From Ctena decussata (Eukaryota; Mollusca; Bivalvia; Lucinida; Lucinidae): 64,000 nucleotides of DNA. The stretch's first letter is position 1. Each line of letters starts with the position of its first letter. The stretch is taken from the NCBI GenBank assembly GCA_963989385.1, contig OZ022515.1:4496803-4560802 (forward strand), read 5' to 3'. Positions 1 to 12,589 of this stretch are shown one piece after another. The notes beneath the pieces are model-generated. The model did no database searches, was not told the origin of the DNA, and saw only the letters and a list, made by a program, of their open reading frames with translations. Made by a program: the position numbers and the translations under genes.

Positions 1-199
1 TTCTTGTGGCCAATGAAAATGATTTTACGATGCTGCCCGTTGCTATGGTTATTTTCTTCCATATTTAGTTGGCAAAATGGCAGACCTGCAGTTCTCGCTG
101 AAAATCAAATCATGTGGTATTCTACGATGGTGATGATGACTAGATGTCCAGTCATGGCGAATTTGCATGCACGGTTGTTATGTCATTAGCATTATAGCT

Positions 200-695
200 A
201 CAGTAGGTGGACAAAAGTATTCGTCACAAAGTAGCGTCGCCGTTTAAATCAATGTATCTACACAAAATTTGTAAAAAATATTATCGCGAAACTACTACGG
301 TAATCACCATCCTGTTTTCACCAGGTATATGCAAATTGATTTTCGCAATAAGCAATCATTACAAGAAATTCGATTCATTTGCTATTTTCTTGTACCAACA
401 GTTTTTAATGACAGGAAAACAAAAACTTCCATTTTTTGTCGACGTTAACATTAGCGTCAATGGCGATCAAGATTTCATGGTTTTTTACATTCATTTCAAT
501 GACGTTATACTCCTATTCCTATTATATAGTCATCTTAATATTTCATACTATATTGCTATTTTTAATTCGCTTTTCATTCCTGCAAGTTTCATTACATTGC
601 CCTTAACATCTTCGCAACAGTAGTCTTTTTAAAAGTTATGGAATGCATTAATTTAAACGGCGACGTCACTTTGTGAAGAAACTTTTGTCCACCTG
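200..695. mobile_element. MITE with ~45-bp terminal inverted repeats
   Basis: The sequence from about 201 (GGTGGACAAAAGT, then GTCGCCGTTTAAAT) returns as its reverse complement at about 649-694. The inverted repeats are about 45 bp with few mismatches. The element is about 495 bp, too short for a transposase. The 138-codon open frame inside starts within the terminal repeat and resembles no transposase I know. The end sequence is reminiscent of Tc1/mariner termini, but I could not define a clean TA target duplication, so the superfamily is inference. Confidence 0.75.
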
Positions 696-779
696 ATGTC
701 TATGGTCTACCCTTGCTTTCGTCGAAAGTCATTCACAGAAGCAAAATCGTTTTCTTTTGAGTTTCTTGCGGTAACTGGG

Positions 780-970
780 ACTTCTTTGTATGTTTTATGT
801 GAGATTTAATGGAGTCTTAAAAGGTAATTTAATGTGTAGATTATGGCGAACCATTGTTATGTTGCTTGTATCCAATCTGGTAATGGGAATTTCTGATTGC
901 TTACGTGTGCATGAATTCTGATATCACATCTATCTAACCGTAATTGTCAACAAACGCTTGGGTTTATACT
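780..970 (+). repeat. Dispersed repeat, copy 1 (partner at 4.74-4.91 kb)
   Basis: The block containing TGATTGCTTACGTGTGCA near 893-912 recurs near 4836-4853. Flanking similarity on both sides is weaker (AGGTAATT upstream, TTGTCA..AACGCT downstream). No terminal structure or coding capacity is visible. It is probably an old interspersed element of unknown class. Confidence 0.5.
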
Positions 971-1710
971 TCTGTCAGTACAGCTTCAGTGAACGATTAT
1001 GAATTCTCAATTTATACAAGATATTAATCTTCGGCGAGCAAAAATTTGCATAAGCTAAGGCAACTATCCTAGTTTCTCTCCATAATCAGTACAAATATAT
1101 TAGTCGCAACACTATATAAGTGCTGACGTATGTGGGTCATCTTCAAAATAAAATGCTCATATTTTAGTTCAGGTAATTCCCCAAAATAAGTAATGACTTT
1201 CTGAAGTGTTTATGATTAAATTACCTCTAGTTAACATTGACGAAACATGAACAAGTAGTAAGCACCAATATAAAAACAAACACATAAGACTGGTATTCTT
1301 CTGAAAATGACATCCTGTCACCTGCCAGTGTCCATGGTGTTACTCTTACATATTCATCTTCCATATCTCAAGATTTTTGAGAAAAGTAACATAGAGGTCT
1401 AAATCAATGCAAACCTTGCCATATATAACAATTTTAATGTTTCATATGGGCAGAAAAATAGGTTAGGTGTAGCCTTTTGAGGATTTTCTGCTTATGGCGA
1501 GCATACTGATTTTTAATTTTGCGCCATGCATTGTATTGATTTGAGGCAAGTACTTCCCACTCCCCTCATGTCTACCATCTTTCTCTGGGGCTTCATATGT
1601 CAACATATTGCAAAAAAAACATATTGCCATGAATAAGAAAACATTTCATAAAAACACCTTCGTAACTCCAAGGACATTAGGGTAACTCCATGGACAGATA
1701 AAAAGTTAAG

Positions 1711-1985
1711 GTTGCCCATAGCCTAGTGGCCGTAGGGGCAGTGGGGGTTAGAGACCCGCTGTAACTTGGGCACAGATGATGAAAGGCGGAGCCCAACTCT
1801 CTCCTTTCACTGCCTTATCCTTCTCTGATTCGAAAAAGGTACCCATTTACTGCTGACAAAGAGAGTTTTCCAGTCGTTGGATGGCGATGGTGAGCTGCGT
1901 ACTCACGACCTTCCAGCGACATTCTGCACCATAACCGAGTCACTTTGAAAGACATGAGCAGCCTATATGCTTAAGAAATAGGAAA
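1711..1985 (+). mobile_element. tRNA-derived SINE
   Basis: The head carries a pol III A box (TAGCCTAGTGG, near 1721) and a B box (GGTTAGAGACC, near 1746) at tRNA-like spacing. About 210 bp of tRNA-unrelated body follow, and it ends in an A-rich AAATAAATAA tail near 1980. This is the standard tRNA-SINE layout. A diverged relative appears on the minus strand at 30.69-30.83 kb. The family was not assigned. Confidence 0.75.
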
Positions 1986-1989
1986 TAAA

Positions 1990-4227
1990 TAAGGATTAGC
2001 ATGTATTTAAGAAGTTCAACAATGGAAATTTATAAAAGAAATATGGTTTAAGTTCATAATAATCTATCTTTTTTAAGGACTTTTGCTTTTGCTATATGCT
2101 AATTCGCAGTTTTTACATGGACAAGCATGGTAACTACAAGGATCTAGTTATACGCAATAACTTTGAGAGATAAATTTTATTCATCATTGAAGAATTTTAA
2201 TGGCAGGTGGTCTACATATTATGTCTCCTCAATAAAATTTTACAGTCTTGTCGGAAAGCATTATCACTAAATATTTTTTAAAGGCAACTTACAACTCAAG
2301 TTTGAGGTAACAATTAGGCCATGTGTTTGAAATATGCATTAACTGTAACAGTGTTGTTTTCTTTAATGCAAAATTTACGTTAAATATTAAAAGAAAATAA
2401 AAGGAACAAGTTAAAATATATTTTATCGTTGGAAGTTAACTAATATAAACTAATGTGCATTTTTGTTGGCTTTCATGCTGGTCTCCTTGCTTAACTAAGC
2501 TGGCCTTTGCTCCCCTTTGCACCCACCCTCCACGCCTTTATTGTATTTCCGTTTCCACCGAGACTATATTCTGTATCCAGTGGCTTCCTGCTCTCCCAGA
2601 GTTTTTGGTTTTCCTTATGAGAATTTCAGCAGGAGACTGACTTGTTCAGACAGTCTTGTCGGAAAGCATTATCACATGGATAGATGGAAAGTAGTGTTGG
2701 CATGGAGCCAAATTAGGGGAACCACTTGGCAGAAGCTAGTCCTTGCAGTAAAAATAATTTGTTTACTCTTTGTCTCGGACCCAGTGGTTTCCTACATTTC
2801 CGATACAAGTCTTTACTAAGCATTTTATTATTAGTGTTGCTATCATGTCTATAATTACCATTTTTATTATAAGTAGTAGTTGTTATAGTAGCAGTAGCAT
2901 TTGTTTTTCTATTTTGTTACTTAATTTGTCTTTTGTTTCACTAAAATCAAGAATTGATGTCCAACTTTTGAATATAAATATTTACACGATTTTATGTAAA
3001 ACCGAATTCACTTAGTCAATGATTATTTTAGCATACTAAACAACATCATAAATTTAGTTGAACTTTACTTCAATGATTTAGATCCAGTAATATGTCTATT
3101 GTGTAACATTGACACTGTCACTGATGTTATCAGCTATGACAATAATCATTTCATGCACATGTAATAATCTGGCGTATCTTATTCAATTTTGTGCCAAAGG
3201 CACTTTTGTTTTTAGGATAAGGTACTGTTGAAATGAATGCGATTTTTCATAAGAGCGAACTTTTTCAAGTGTACAATGTCTATGGTGTTACCAAACAGTG
3301 TCATTGACATAACTTTTATCCAAGATAATTGAATGCACTCAGAAACGCACTGATTATGCCCAGGCCTGTAATCAACAATATTTTTGATACGTGACGCATA
3401 CTTGAAATAAAAATTAATCTTTAAAAACAGATACCTCTCAAAAAATATTATGTTTCCTACTTGTCCATCAAGTAACCACACCTGTCCATTTTGTCACCTT
3501 TTTAGTAATAACACACGGGACAGAGCACAAAGAAATTATTCCACCTTAAATGGGTTAAAAGTGCATAATGATGGATCCCTAACAACATTTCTACTTTAGC
3601 AAAACATTCAGTTTATGTTGGTTTTGCAGCTATAGCATTACGATACAATCTGGCCTAATTCAAGACTTCCAAATCCATTTAACAAGAAGGACAGGGTAAA
3701 AAATTACTCATGCAATAAAACAACTAGTATCTCTCATATTTTTCACCTTTAAAGTTTAATTACCCTAACTGTTTTTATTATGACTTGCCAAGAACTGTAT
3801 GATGGGGAGACACTACTATCTGATTCTTTTTTTCTTAACTTTATCTATTACAATGAATTCGGTAACACCAAGGACACGGCGAAAGGATACATACATTGTA
3901 TTCTTCATTGTCATTTTCTGCTTGAATTAGTCAGTGAAAAAACATCCTTAATATATTATCTGTGATGAAAACAACATACAAACAGACTTTAATTAACTTC
4001 ATATGCACCTGGTAAGCAGTAATGGGGTTCGAACTATTGATAATCGGCGAAGTCACAGGCATACAATGAAGCGTTCAAGACCTAGGAAGGTAATTTACAC
4101 ACTTTTCTTGTGAGCCTAAAATGTCATACCATTGTTTTTATGACCATTCATGTTCAAATATTGTATCGTGAAAATCTTAAAATACTGCAGGATGCATAAT
4201 GAAGTTTCTGTAATGCGAGAACTGGAA
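1990..4227. other. No gene seen; AT-rich spacer with one 26-bp direct repeat
   Basis: I see no conserved coding stretch. An identical 26-bp block (CAGTCTTGTCGGAAAGCA and flanks) occurs at 2242-2267 and again at 2650-2675, 408 bp apart. This suggests a local duplication or two fragments of one repeat. Short open frames here are chance. Confidence 0.5.
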
Positions 4228-4228
4228 T

Positions 4229-4260
<32 letters not shown>

Positions 4261-4375
4261 GACCCAAGTGCTGAAGTTTTTGTCGCTCAGATATACAGGC
4301 CCTCGGCGCCAGGTGTGTGCAACTAGGGTCACATAACGCTGAGCGACTTGGGGAACATCGTTACGAGTATTGGAA
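4228..4375 (-). mobile_element. Retroposed fragment with 28-nt poly(A) tail
   Basis: A run of 28 T (4230-4257) adjoins about 115 bp of more GC-rich sequence. Read on the minus strand, this is a short body ending in poly(A). The layout fits a SINE or truncated retrocopy. No clear A and B boxes were found, so the class is open. Confidence 0.45.
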
Positions 4376-4734
4376 AAGAATGGAGTCGCTCAACTGGTTA
4401 CCCATGTTGTGAATAATGTAGGGTAATAGTATGCAGAGCTAAAGTATCACTGAGGCATTAAATTTCATTTGCTTCCTGTTTGTTCAATTATTCTGCCAAT
4501 TTGTGACACATTTTGATTGGCTATCTAAGGATCACATGAGACCATGGCATGTACATGTGCATGACCCAGTTCTGCTAAGTAACAAGATGGCAGACCAGCC
4601 GTGCACTGTAAAATAAATAATGATAAATGCCGTTCTATTTGTTCCTTTTGGCAGTAATGTGCAAGTCCTAATAGTTTACATAATTCACGGTTATTGTGTC
4701 TTTAGAATATTGCTTGTTTATGTGTCCTTGTTTT

Positions 4735-4910
4735 CTACACCTGTGACTTCATGTTTTGCGATTTGATTAACACAAAGAGGTAATTGGATAGAAGTTTATG
4801 CGATCCCTTATGATATTGCGTGAATCCAGTTTGCTGATTGCTTACGTGTGCACACATTCGAATATCAAATTTTGTCAGTAATCAACCAACGCTCAGTTCT
4901 GCAGTTGAAT
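4735..4910 (+). repeat. Dispersed repeat, copy 2 (partner at 0.78-0.97 kb)
   Basis: It shares TGATTGCTTACGTGTGCA and the adjoining AATATCA..TTGTCA..CAACGCT order with the copy at 0.78-0.97 kb. Confidence 0.5.
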
Positions 4911-6040
4911 TGGACGCAAATAAATGCAGTATTAAAAAAATAACCTTTACGCAGATGGTTGTGCACATCTTGTAAATTTCTACCCTGGACAGTCAAGTCT
5001 CTGTTAAAAAGCATAGATTAAAACATGAAGTGGAATCAAAATGACTGGCAGGAACAATCTCCTCTACATCCTTCCATTGATATGGGATGGCACTCATACA
5101 GGGAAGAATTTGCTCAGAAATCTGTTTCTGAACAATTTTTAACCCAACCAATTTTTGTCAGAAACAAAGTTTTATTGCAAGTTTAAATGATAGTGATATT
5201 TTCATCACAGGAGAATTAAATTGGGATCGCAACATAACCTGTGATTACCTGCCATCGACATCATTGCATTCGTTAAATGATAACAAGTACATTGACAACA
5301 ATTCCAAGGTGTACCTCCTTTTATATTCTTTAAAAGTCCCACTGCACTATCTGCATGAAATTTTTATCCTGAGGTATTGTTGCAAGCTTCTCACCATAGT
5401 TTCGTCATTACAAATGACCACAATTAGCCAACTTGAAACGAATAAAACATCATTGAGTTCCACATTAAAAAGGTTCAACTATTGATTTGGGTCATTTTAG
5501 TTGCTAACTAAAATTACCTACTTTCGTTTTCATAGACAATGAACGAATGTTAAAAATACAATTTACAGCCTTGCAGTCCCATTCAATATACCGCGTTTGA
5601 TTATATTGTATCGTTCAACGGCGAACAGAAAATGGAACTTTGGTTTTTGAAGGTAGCTTTTTCTTCATTGAAAACACGTTTTCCATGTTTTGCCAGGTAA
5701 ATGAATAAATATTTGCACATCAACTAATATTTTGTCATCAATCGTGAAGGTAAAAGCGCTATCCATGATGGTTTGCGTTTAAACGTTATACCACTTATAA
5801 GACTATGGAGACTTTAAGGATTTGGTGTCGCTTGAAAGGCAATGCCTTCATGTCATATAAACATGACCAACTGTCGGATAAATAAATTTAAAAACTTTAC
5901 AGGCTCATGACTCAGGGGTGTTAGGATGAATGTCAAGATCTGAAACAAGTTGATTGAAATTAAATACATGTATAGTGTTTCTAATGGGTTTATTGTATTT
6001 ATAACAGATCATTGGAAACCTTCTTTCCCCATTTGCATGA
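4911..6040. other. No gene seen
   Basis: AT-rich sequence with no conserved open frame, no terminal repeats and no tandem structure that I could recognise. Confidence 0.4.
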
Positions 6041-6630
6041 AGACTGTATATAAAACTTAATTGAAATTGGCCTAATGGTTTCAAAGGAGATGTTGTTTGA
6101 AAATATTGACACACAACGAACAAGGAAACTTTAGCAAAGCTCACTAAACAACCTTGACCTCTACAATTCTTAGGGGTTAAAGTTGACTGCATTTTAGTAT
6201 CACAGAGCACTGTAGCAACAAAAATGCACTTTTTTCAGCTTTTCCCATTCAAAAGCCTAACGGACATAATTTGACCCAAGGTCATCATTTATATAACCTT
6301 TGTTGAACTTAAATCCCAAATGCTACATACAAAGTTTTAAGATAATCAAAGGCATTCAGCCAAGTGGTTCTGGAGTAGATTATTTTTAAGGTTCTTGCCA
6401 TATGTAGGCATGGTGTCCTTTTTGATCATGTGACCTGGGCCAAATTTATAAACATTGTTTCAAGTTTTGCCTGGGGGCTGCATAGAAAACTTAATTGAAA
6501 TTGGCTTAGTAGTTTCAGAGGAAAAGTCCTTTAAAATATTCACACTACAGACAAATGGCATTTAGCCAATGTCGCTAAATAACCTTGACCTCTAGAATTC
6601 TATGGGGTTGAAGTTGTCTGCATTTCAATA

Positions 6631-7916
6631 CGAGGATCGTCCAAAGCGTTCTGTCACTCATCTCATTACTTTGGTTACGGGTATGCTAGGATAATGTATT
6701 ATACCTCAATAAAAAACCCGACACTCTTCTTCAAAATGATACCAAAACATTGATTGAATGAAATAATCTAATTATCTTTACTCCGGTTTTACATTCAGTC
6801 CTCCGTACGCCTGGCCTAATTTCTTGTCGAAGAGCAGTTTTCCATTTCAGCTTGTGAATGATTCAAACGGTATATTTTTATTGGTTTTAAACTGCGACAA
6901 TAATTTCTGTATTGTCCATGGTTAAAAGTAAAAAGTATGCAAAGACCAGGAACTGAAACAATCAAAATCCAAATCCAGCCCTCAAACCATAGTTGGAAAC
7001 AACTAAGATTACAAATAATCAAGATACAGAGAACATATGGCCAACCGAGTGAGCAGCTTGTTCCCAAAAGGTGGTCACTCAGCAACCCAAACCGAACCAA
7101 AAATAATAAGAACATACATAAGGTAAAACATCACAGAAACTCTGACACCAAAAACAGGCAACAGAGAACCACAACAGAACTACCGCCTTGGAACGGTCAG
7201 TAATGAATTACTGGGGGCTTAAATCGATTTTACAGGCCCAACCTCACCCTCAGTTTCTGAAGTGGTACAAAACATTTAGTTGGTAGTTCGGTTCGCATGA
7301 TAACCCTCTAACTCGTCAATGAATCATCACGGTAAACACATAAATCAAATTTCAACACCATGAAGAAGCAAAGACGAGGACTCAACAGATACAACAGGCC
7401 GTCTGACTGGTGGAGATCCCTGTCCTGCCAAACGACCCCACTGGAAATCTGAAGCAAAAGAAGGTCACCAGTTGAGCCCCGGTGGACCAAGCAACAGACA
7501 AAAAGGCTCCGGTCCCAACTGTGCTAGCATTTGGTAAATTCGTTTTGTAATGTTTGGCATACTTAAAGTCATATTCAGCAACAGTAGGCATAGTAATGAC
7601 TTTTTGTGCCTCTATCTTTAAACCCAATGGCCATTATATCAGCAGTGTAAATTAAAATAATATTTGGCGAACCAGATTAAAAGTATAAGCACCTCCATGT
7701 CAGTGTTAGCTATTTCCAGTGTCGTTGCATGCATGAATATAGCAATATGTGCCCCTTAGAACTGGAACTAATAGATGTACTTAAGAATTCATGTGTTTTA
7801 CATGCATAGTAGTTGCTTCAGTAAACTATCTAAATTGTCTTTAATTACGAACTTTTTTCAGGGTTTGTTTATCCATACCTGAAGAATATTTTGCAGAACT
7901 TTTTGGACGATCCTCG
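6631..7916. mobile_element. Mariner-like element with TA target duplication
   Basis: Left end CGAGGATCGTCCAAAGCG and right end (reverse complement) CGAGGATCGTCCAAAAAG form 24-bp inverted repeats with 3 mismatches. TA flanks each end (6629-6630 and 7917-7918), as expected for Tc1/mariner. It sits inside a family A monomer. Sister monomers read CAATATCACAGAGCAC through this point, giving an empty-site reference. After removing the nested PLE fragment only about 690 bp remain and no DDE transposase frame is visible, so it is a non-autonomous or deleted copy. Confidence 0.85.
6922..7519 (-). mobile_element. PLE 3'-tail fragment nested in the mariner-like element
   Basis: This is a close minus-strand copy of 45.61-46.20 kb. 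It begins at the shared 3' end (AAAGTAAAAAGTATGCAAAG) and continues to the region just downstream of the RT stop codon. It contains no RT coding sequence. A copy cut at its 5' end but intact at its 3' end is typical of target-primed reverse transcription. Apparent open frames on either strand here are tail sequence, not genes. Confidence 0.9.
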
Positions 7917-8599
7917 TAACACAGAACTCTATTACAGCAACAAAACAAATGCGCTTTATAAGATTTTACATTCAAAAGCATTAGAGACTAAATTTGACCT
8001 TAACGTGAAACGGTTCAAGGTTAACTCAAGGTCACAATGTATATATACTCCAGAGTACTTGGGTCCCAGTTGCTGCATACCAAGTATCAAGGCAGCTGGC
8101 TCAGTGGGTCTAAACAAGAAGAATTTTTAAGGTTTTTGACATATATGGGCATGGTGGCCATCTTTGTCATGTGACTTGGACCAAATATATAACGTTGTTT
8201 TCCCGCTTTGTTGCATATAAAATTTAATTGAAATTGTTCAAGTAGTTTCAGAGGAGAAGTCCTTGAAATATGTTGACACATAACGGACAAGTGCCTTTAG
8301 CCAATGCCACTAACCAACCTTGACTTCTAGAGTTCTAATGGGTTGAAGTTGACTGCATTTCAATATCACAGAGCACAGCAACAAAAAATGCAATTTTTAA
8401 AAGTTTCCCATTTTTAGGCCTAAGGAAACAAATTTGATCTTTCTATAAAATAGGTCAAGGTCAATCTAAGAAATCTTATTCTGAGGAGAAGATGTTTGAA
8501 GATGTTGACGACGGACGACGACGACATACGACGGACGACGGAGGCCTGCCTATACTAGAAGCTCACATTTGAGCCTTCGGCTCAGGTGAGCTAAACATT

Positions 8600-9289
8600 G
8601 GCCTAGGTATAGAATTAATACAATGCATCTGTAAGGTATGTTGCAATGGCAGCGTCTGCGTCTCTACTTTGCAACTTTCTTTAAAACTGGTCATCATGTC
8701 ATTGTTTATAAGAAATCGGAATTTACAGAGTCGTGCAATTTGCGAAGATAATCCTCAAAATATAGCAGTATATTAACCAAACCTTATATAGTGCTTGATG
8801 AAAATTTAAAAAATTACATTATGCGTTTCTCTGGCTTTCGTTGACATATATTGTACGATTTGCTTGAATTTGAAGGATATCTTTTAATTATCAAAATGAT
8901 TTGCACTTCTGACATTCCTTTAATTTCTTATCCTTTCGTATTATCAAGCAACCGTACAGGTAGAGGGTTTAGAGTATGGATCTGCCAATGCCCACTGCCA
9001 TCATTAAAAAAAACGTGCATGCACTACTGATGATTCGACAATATTTTGGTAATATATGGAAATATGTTACATGTTCCTTCGAGTAAATCGGACGCACATT
9101 GTATACGTCTGTATAGTTATATTCAAGAGGTAGGTTTACGCATTTGTTTTATGTTCGGTGCTGTTTAATTTATTGTGTTGTCATTTTAACCCTTCTATAA
9201 TGAAAATAGAAAATAGGTAAAAATAATTGTAAAATGTTTCTCATATAATTTGCTTAGTCTGTTGTAACCCTTCTGTTGGTCTAAATTAT
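8600..9289. other. No gene seen
   Basis: AT-rich, with no recognisable domain, terminal repeats or tandem order. Confidence 0.4.
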
Positions 9290-9460
9290 TTAGTTCAATA
9301 AAGATAGCTGAGTTGCCACCTATTCGGGAAAGGGCTGCAGACTCGGTTTTATCACTTGTAATTTATTGTTTGTTGGGATGTCTTTGTCAATCTTTCCCTT
9401 TGATGTTGGGAATAGGGTTTGGGATCTGATTCAGTCAGTTCCTGAAGTGCAGTTACTCTT
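9290..9460 (+). mobile_element. Diverged PLE-type 3'-tail relic
   Basis: The order GAGTTGCCACCTATTCGGGAA, then GACTCGGTTTTA, then TGATTCAGTCAGTTCCTGAA parallels GAGTGGCCACCTTTTGGGAA, CTCGGTTGACC and TGATTGTTTCAGTTCCTGG in the PLE tail at 46.05-46.19 kb. Identity is low, so this may be a related subfamily. A third version lies at 24.89-25.08 kb. Confidence 0.45.
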
Positions 9461-10039
9461 TAAATTTACAGCTTTTTTCCGTAATTGACAAACTATTGCC
9501 AACCCACTTAGTTTCGATGTACTTATTTACGGGCGGCTCGTGTATCACAGTCTTAAAAAAGATGAAAAATATGTTAGATGCTAAAGTATGCTTTGCAAAA
9601 TGTTATAAATAGATATGGGTTAGCAAGACCTGATTATTAGGAGGAGAATGTATTAAGATGTAAAAGTAAACAAACTGCTTATTCAAAAATGCGATCAAGG
9701 TCAAGTGCATACGAGCGTTACTATGCCGCTATTCCGGCAAGCGTGAAAGTGTGCAGAATGATATAGAATATAAGACTAACAATACCAAATTAGTGCACAT
9801 TTCTGCAATTATTTTTGTCAGTGTCGCTAAAGTCCATACGTTTGAGAAAAAAATGGTGATGGACCAGATTCGACAGGCTTCCCATCCCAAGAGTCCCCTT
9901 CCGTGTATTTCCGTGAGACATGGCTGCCGCAGATACAATAAAACACGCCAACGGCAGGACATATTAGCGTCCCTCTCCAAGTTACCTTAGCCACGATGAC
10001 ACACGGAGCACGGCAGCCATGGAAATCAGGAAGAAACAG

Positions 10040-10410
10040 TGTTTAATTACTGACATCAACACTGAAGCACAAGAACATGCACAGAATCATCAATTATAAT
10101 GAAGATGATTGTTTCCTAGATAACGCAGAATACCAGGTCATTGCTACTAAAACACTAGGCAATAAACAGCTGTTATCTATTTCATGAACATTCATGCACA
10201 TCAAGGTATATAAGTATTTTAAAAACTTTGTTTAATTACTGAAATCAACACTGAAGCACAACATGTGCACAGGAACACTAGTTACGCTGCTGGTTATATC
10301 CTACATAACGCAAAACACCAGGTCAACGCTACCAAGGAAAATTAGGCAATCAACAGCTGTTATATATGTCATGAACATCCATGCAGTATAAGGTACAAGC
10401 TATTGAAACC
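10040..10410 (+). repeat. 188-bp tandem dimer
   Basis: TTTAATTACTGA..ATCAACACTGAAGCACA at about 10042 recurs at about 10230. Later landmarks (ACCAGGTCA, CAACAGCTGTTAT, CATGAACAT) keep the same order in both copies. Two copies only; no coding frame. Confidence 0.75.
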
Positions 10411-11206
10411 TTCTCCGAGTTTGATTCTGTGCACAAGGATATAGGCAATAATAACTACAGTGGGTTTATGGAAAGCAAAGTATAGGCTAGCGTAGTTACA
10501 CATTTCGGGCTTTGCACTATGATATAGATAGCCGTGTTGGTGTAGTTGCTGAAAGAGACATCATATAGGCTAACAGCCCAAAAGAAAAGCAAATCTTTCC
10601 TATACAAAAAATGTTTGTTATTGATACCCTCCTTTCTATATTTGTAACAATGCAGAAAGTACATTAAAATGGATAAAAACAAGCTAATATGCAGCTGATT
10701 GCGTGTATTGTGCTATAAAAATGTTGTAGATTGATTGATAGTAATCTAGTATTTTACCAGCAAATAGCCAACTGATAAAAATAGATTTACTTCAGTAATC
10801 CTGGTTTTCATCATTCGTTTTCTGATTGTAATTGAATACCCTTGAATGGTTAAATATTTTACTTATCACGCAATACTGTAATTGCAGCTGTTAAAATACC
10901 CTTCTTTCTATATATGTTTATCTTTATGTTTCGGTGATATTGTTTGCGAATATTTATAAAAAAAAAAATACAAGGAATGCTATCGTAAGGCTGCTCAGTT
11001 TTCTCGTCTGCAGATGAAGGTCAAACTACCATAAGGGCAAGATATATAACGAATGTTATTGAGTTTCGTATTTTGAACTTTTTTTTTGTATGATAAAACA
11101 ACATTTTGCAAGCCTTAAGATACTTGCAACAATATTTAAAATGTCCGAATATTTCGGAAATTTAAAGAATTTAATTATCAAATGTAGAACTAATGTATTT
11201 CTAATT

Positions 11207-11960
11207 AGAATCTTAAAAAGTCCCTTCAAGAGCAGAGAATGTATACAGAAGTAGGAATAGGGGCCAGACTACGTAGTTTTGGCTAATAAAGCCTCGTCAG
11301 TAACCCTGACGAAACCAGAAAAAAGCAAACTGCAATTTCTTAATTTTAATTGGGCAGTCGATTCAAAGACTGATAAGTTTCAAAAGGATTCATATAATAT
11401 AAAAGACGATGATCTAGAATAATAGTCTAAATCAATCTAAAATTTTAGATTTCTCAGAATCTATCCTCTGATCTCAAAGGACGTAAATAAAATATAATCT
11501 GCACAATGAATGATGCACGGTGAGACATTTTAAGGGCACCACACGGCACAACACCAGCTGCAGTGAGGTAAAATTAAAATCTTAAAAAGTTCCTTCAAGA
11601 TCAGAGAAAACATACAGAAATAGGAACATGGACCGGGGTACGTAGTTTGGGCTAATAAAGCCTCGTCAGTGCCCCTGACAATATCTGGTGTCAAAACCAG
11701 AAAAAAAACATACTGTTATTTCTTATTGTAATTGGGCAGTCGATTCAAAGGCTAATTAGTTTCAAAAGGATCCAAATAATATGAAAGACGATAATCTAGA
11801 ATATTAGTCTAAATCGATCTAAAATTTTAGATTTCTCGGAATCTATCCTCTGATCTCAAAGGACGTAAATAAAATATAGTATTCACTATGGATGATGTAC
11901 GGGGAGACGTTTTACGGCCGCCACACGGCACAACACCAGCTGCAGTGAGGTAAAATTAAA
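11207..11960 (+). repeat. 369-bp repeat as head-to-tail dimer
   Basis: CTTAAAAAGT at 11212 and 11581 starts two closely similar units, 369 bp apart. Both carry GCTAATAAAGCCTCGTCAGT, GGGCAGTCGATTCAAAG and GGACGTAAATAAAATATA, and both end near CAGCTGCAGTGAGGTAAAAT. Other copies lie at 30.12-30.57 (minus, again tandem at about 367 bp), 30.89 (plus fragment), 51.85 (minus fragment) and 61.74 kb (minus). It is a non-coding mobile or satellite-like family of unknown class. Confidence 0.85.
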
Positions 11961-12585
11961 ATCTTTAAACGTATATGATTCATGACGGTTTTACAGTTTT
12001 CATATGAATATATGGAAATAATGCTGTACAGTTTCATCGAGAATGTTCAACAAATAGTGCCGATGTATTTCAAAAGTAAAAAGTATTTCAAAACCCATAT
12101 TAAATGGGTATATTGCTGAAGAGTTACTGTGAGGGTTTAATGATAAGAAAACTTAGTTTCCAAACCTCTGCACACTTATGGAAAGGAACAAAGCGATCTG
12201 GGGCAATATCCTACATTCTGTGTCGCTAAAGCACATTTACCTGCTAGCGGTGGTAAAGTCAATCTTAAGGAGGATGTTCTCACTGCTGGTAGAGGCCAAA
12301 ACGTAACTGCTTGCGCTGGGATTTTGCTTGTTGGAAGTGGATTCTAGCAGCTATTAGACCTATTTCAGCTATTAACAAGTACTAGAGAAATCAAATATAT
12401 TATATAGCTACATACGAAAAAGTAATAACCCCACGTGAGTTGCAAAAAGTCTTTCCCCATATTGAACTTTAAATTATTTTACTATGTTTCTGTTATAACG
12501 TACTACTAACATTCGGAATAAAGAAAATTATTGTGGCAAATGTTTCCAGTGAAAATAGCCCAATAACAGCACCATTTCAGTTCCA
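11961..12585. other. No supported gene
   Basis: A coding-like stretch near 12160-12345 can be read for about 55 codons before a stop, but I could not tie it to a family. See rejected items. Confidence 0.35.
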
Positions 12586-12589
12586 ATAC

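Larger units (their letters stand above)
6041..8594 (-). repeat. Hairpin-tagged tandem repeat, family A (~450-bp monomers), interrupted
   Basis: About three tandem monomers are marked by GACTGCATTT and a nearby CACAGAGCAC at 6185, 6616 (split) and 8351. The spacings are 431 and, after removing a 1.28-kb insertion, about 455 bp. The right end carries a CGACGGACGACG microsatellite (8510-8545) and a hairpin tag near 8556-8594 (GAGCCTTCGGCTC inside AGCTCAC..GTGAGCTA). The same family runs the other way at 55.51 kb and in short form at 60.59 kb. It has no coding capacity. Confidence 0.8.

Noticed and set aside
207..623. 138-codon open frame near the window start
   Set aside because: It starts inside the terminal inverted repeat of a MITE and ends before the other; composition is AT-driven and no transposase motif is present.
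12160..12345. Coding-like stretch (about 55 codons, with AKAHLPASGGKVNLK) on the plus strand
   Set aside because: I could not link it to a protein family with confidence; it is short and followed by stops. A translated search would decide.
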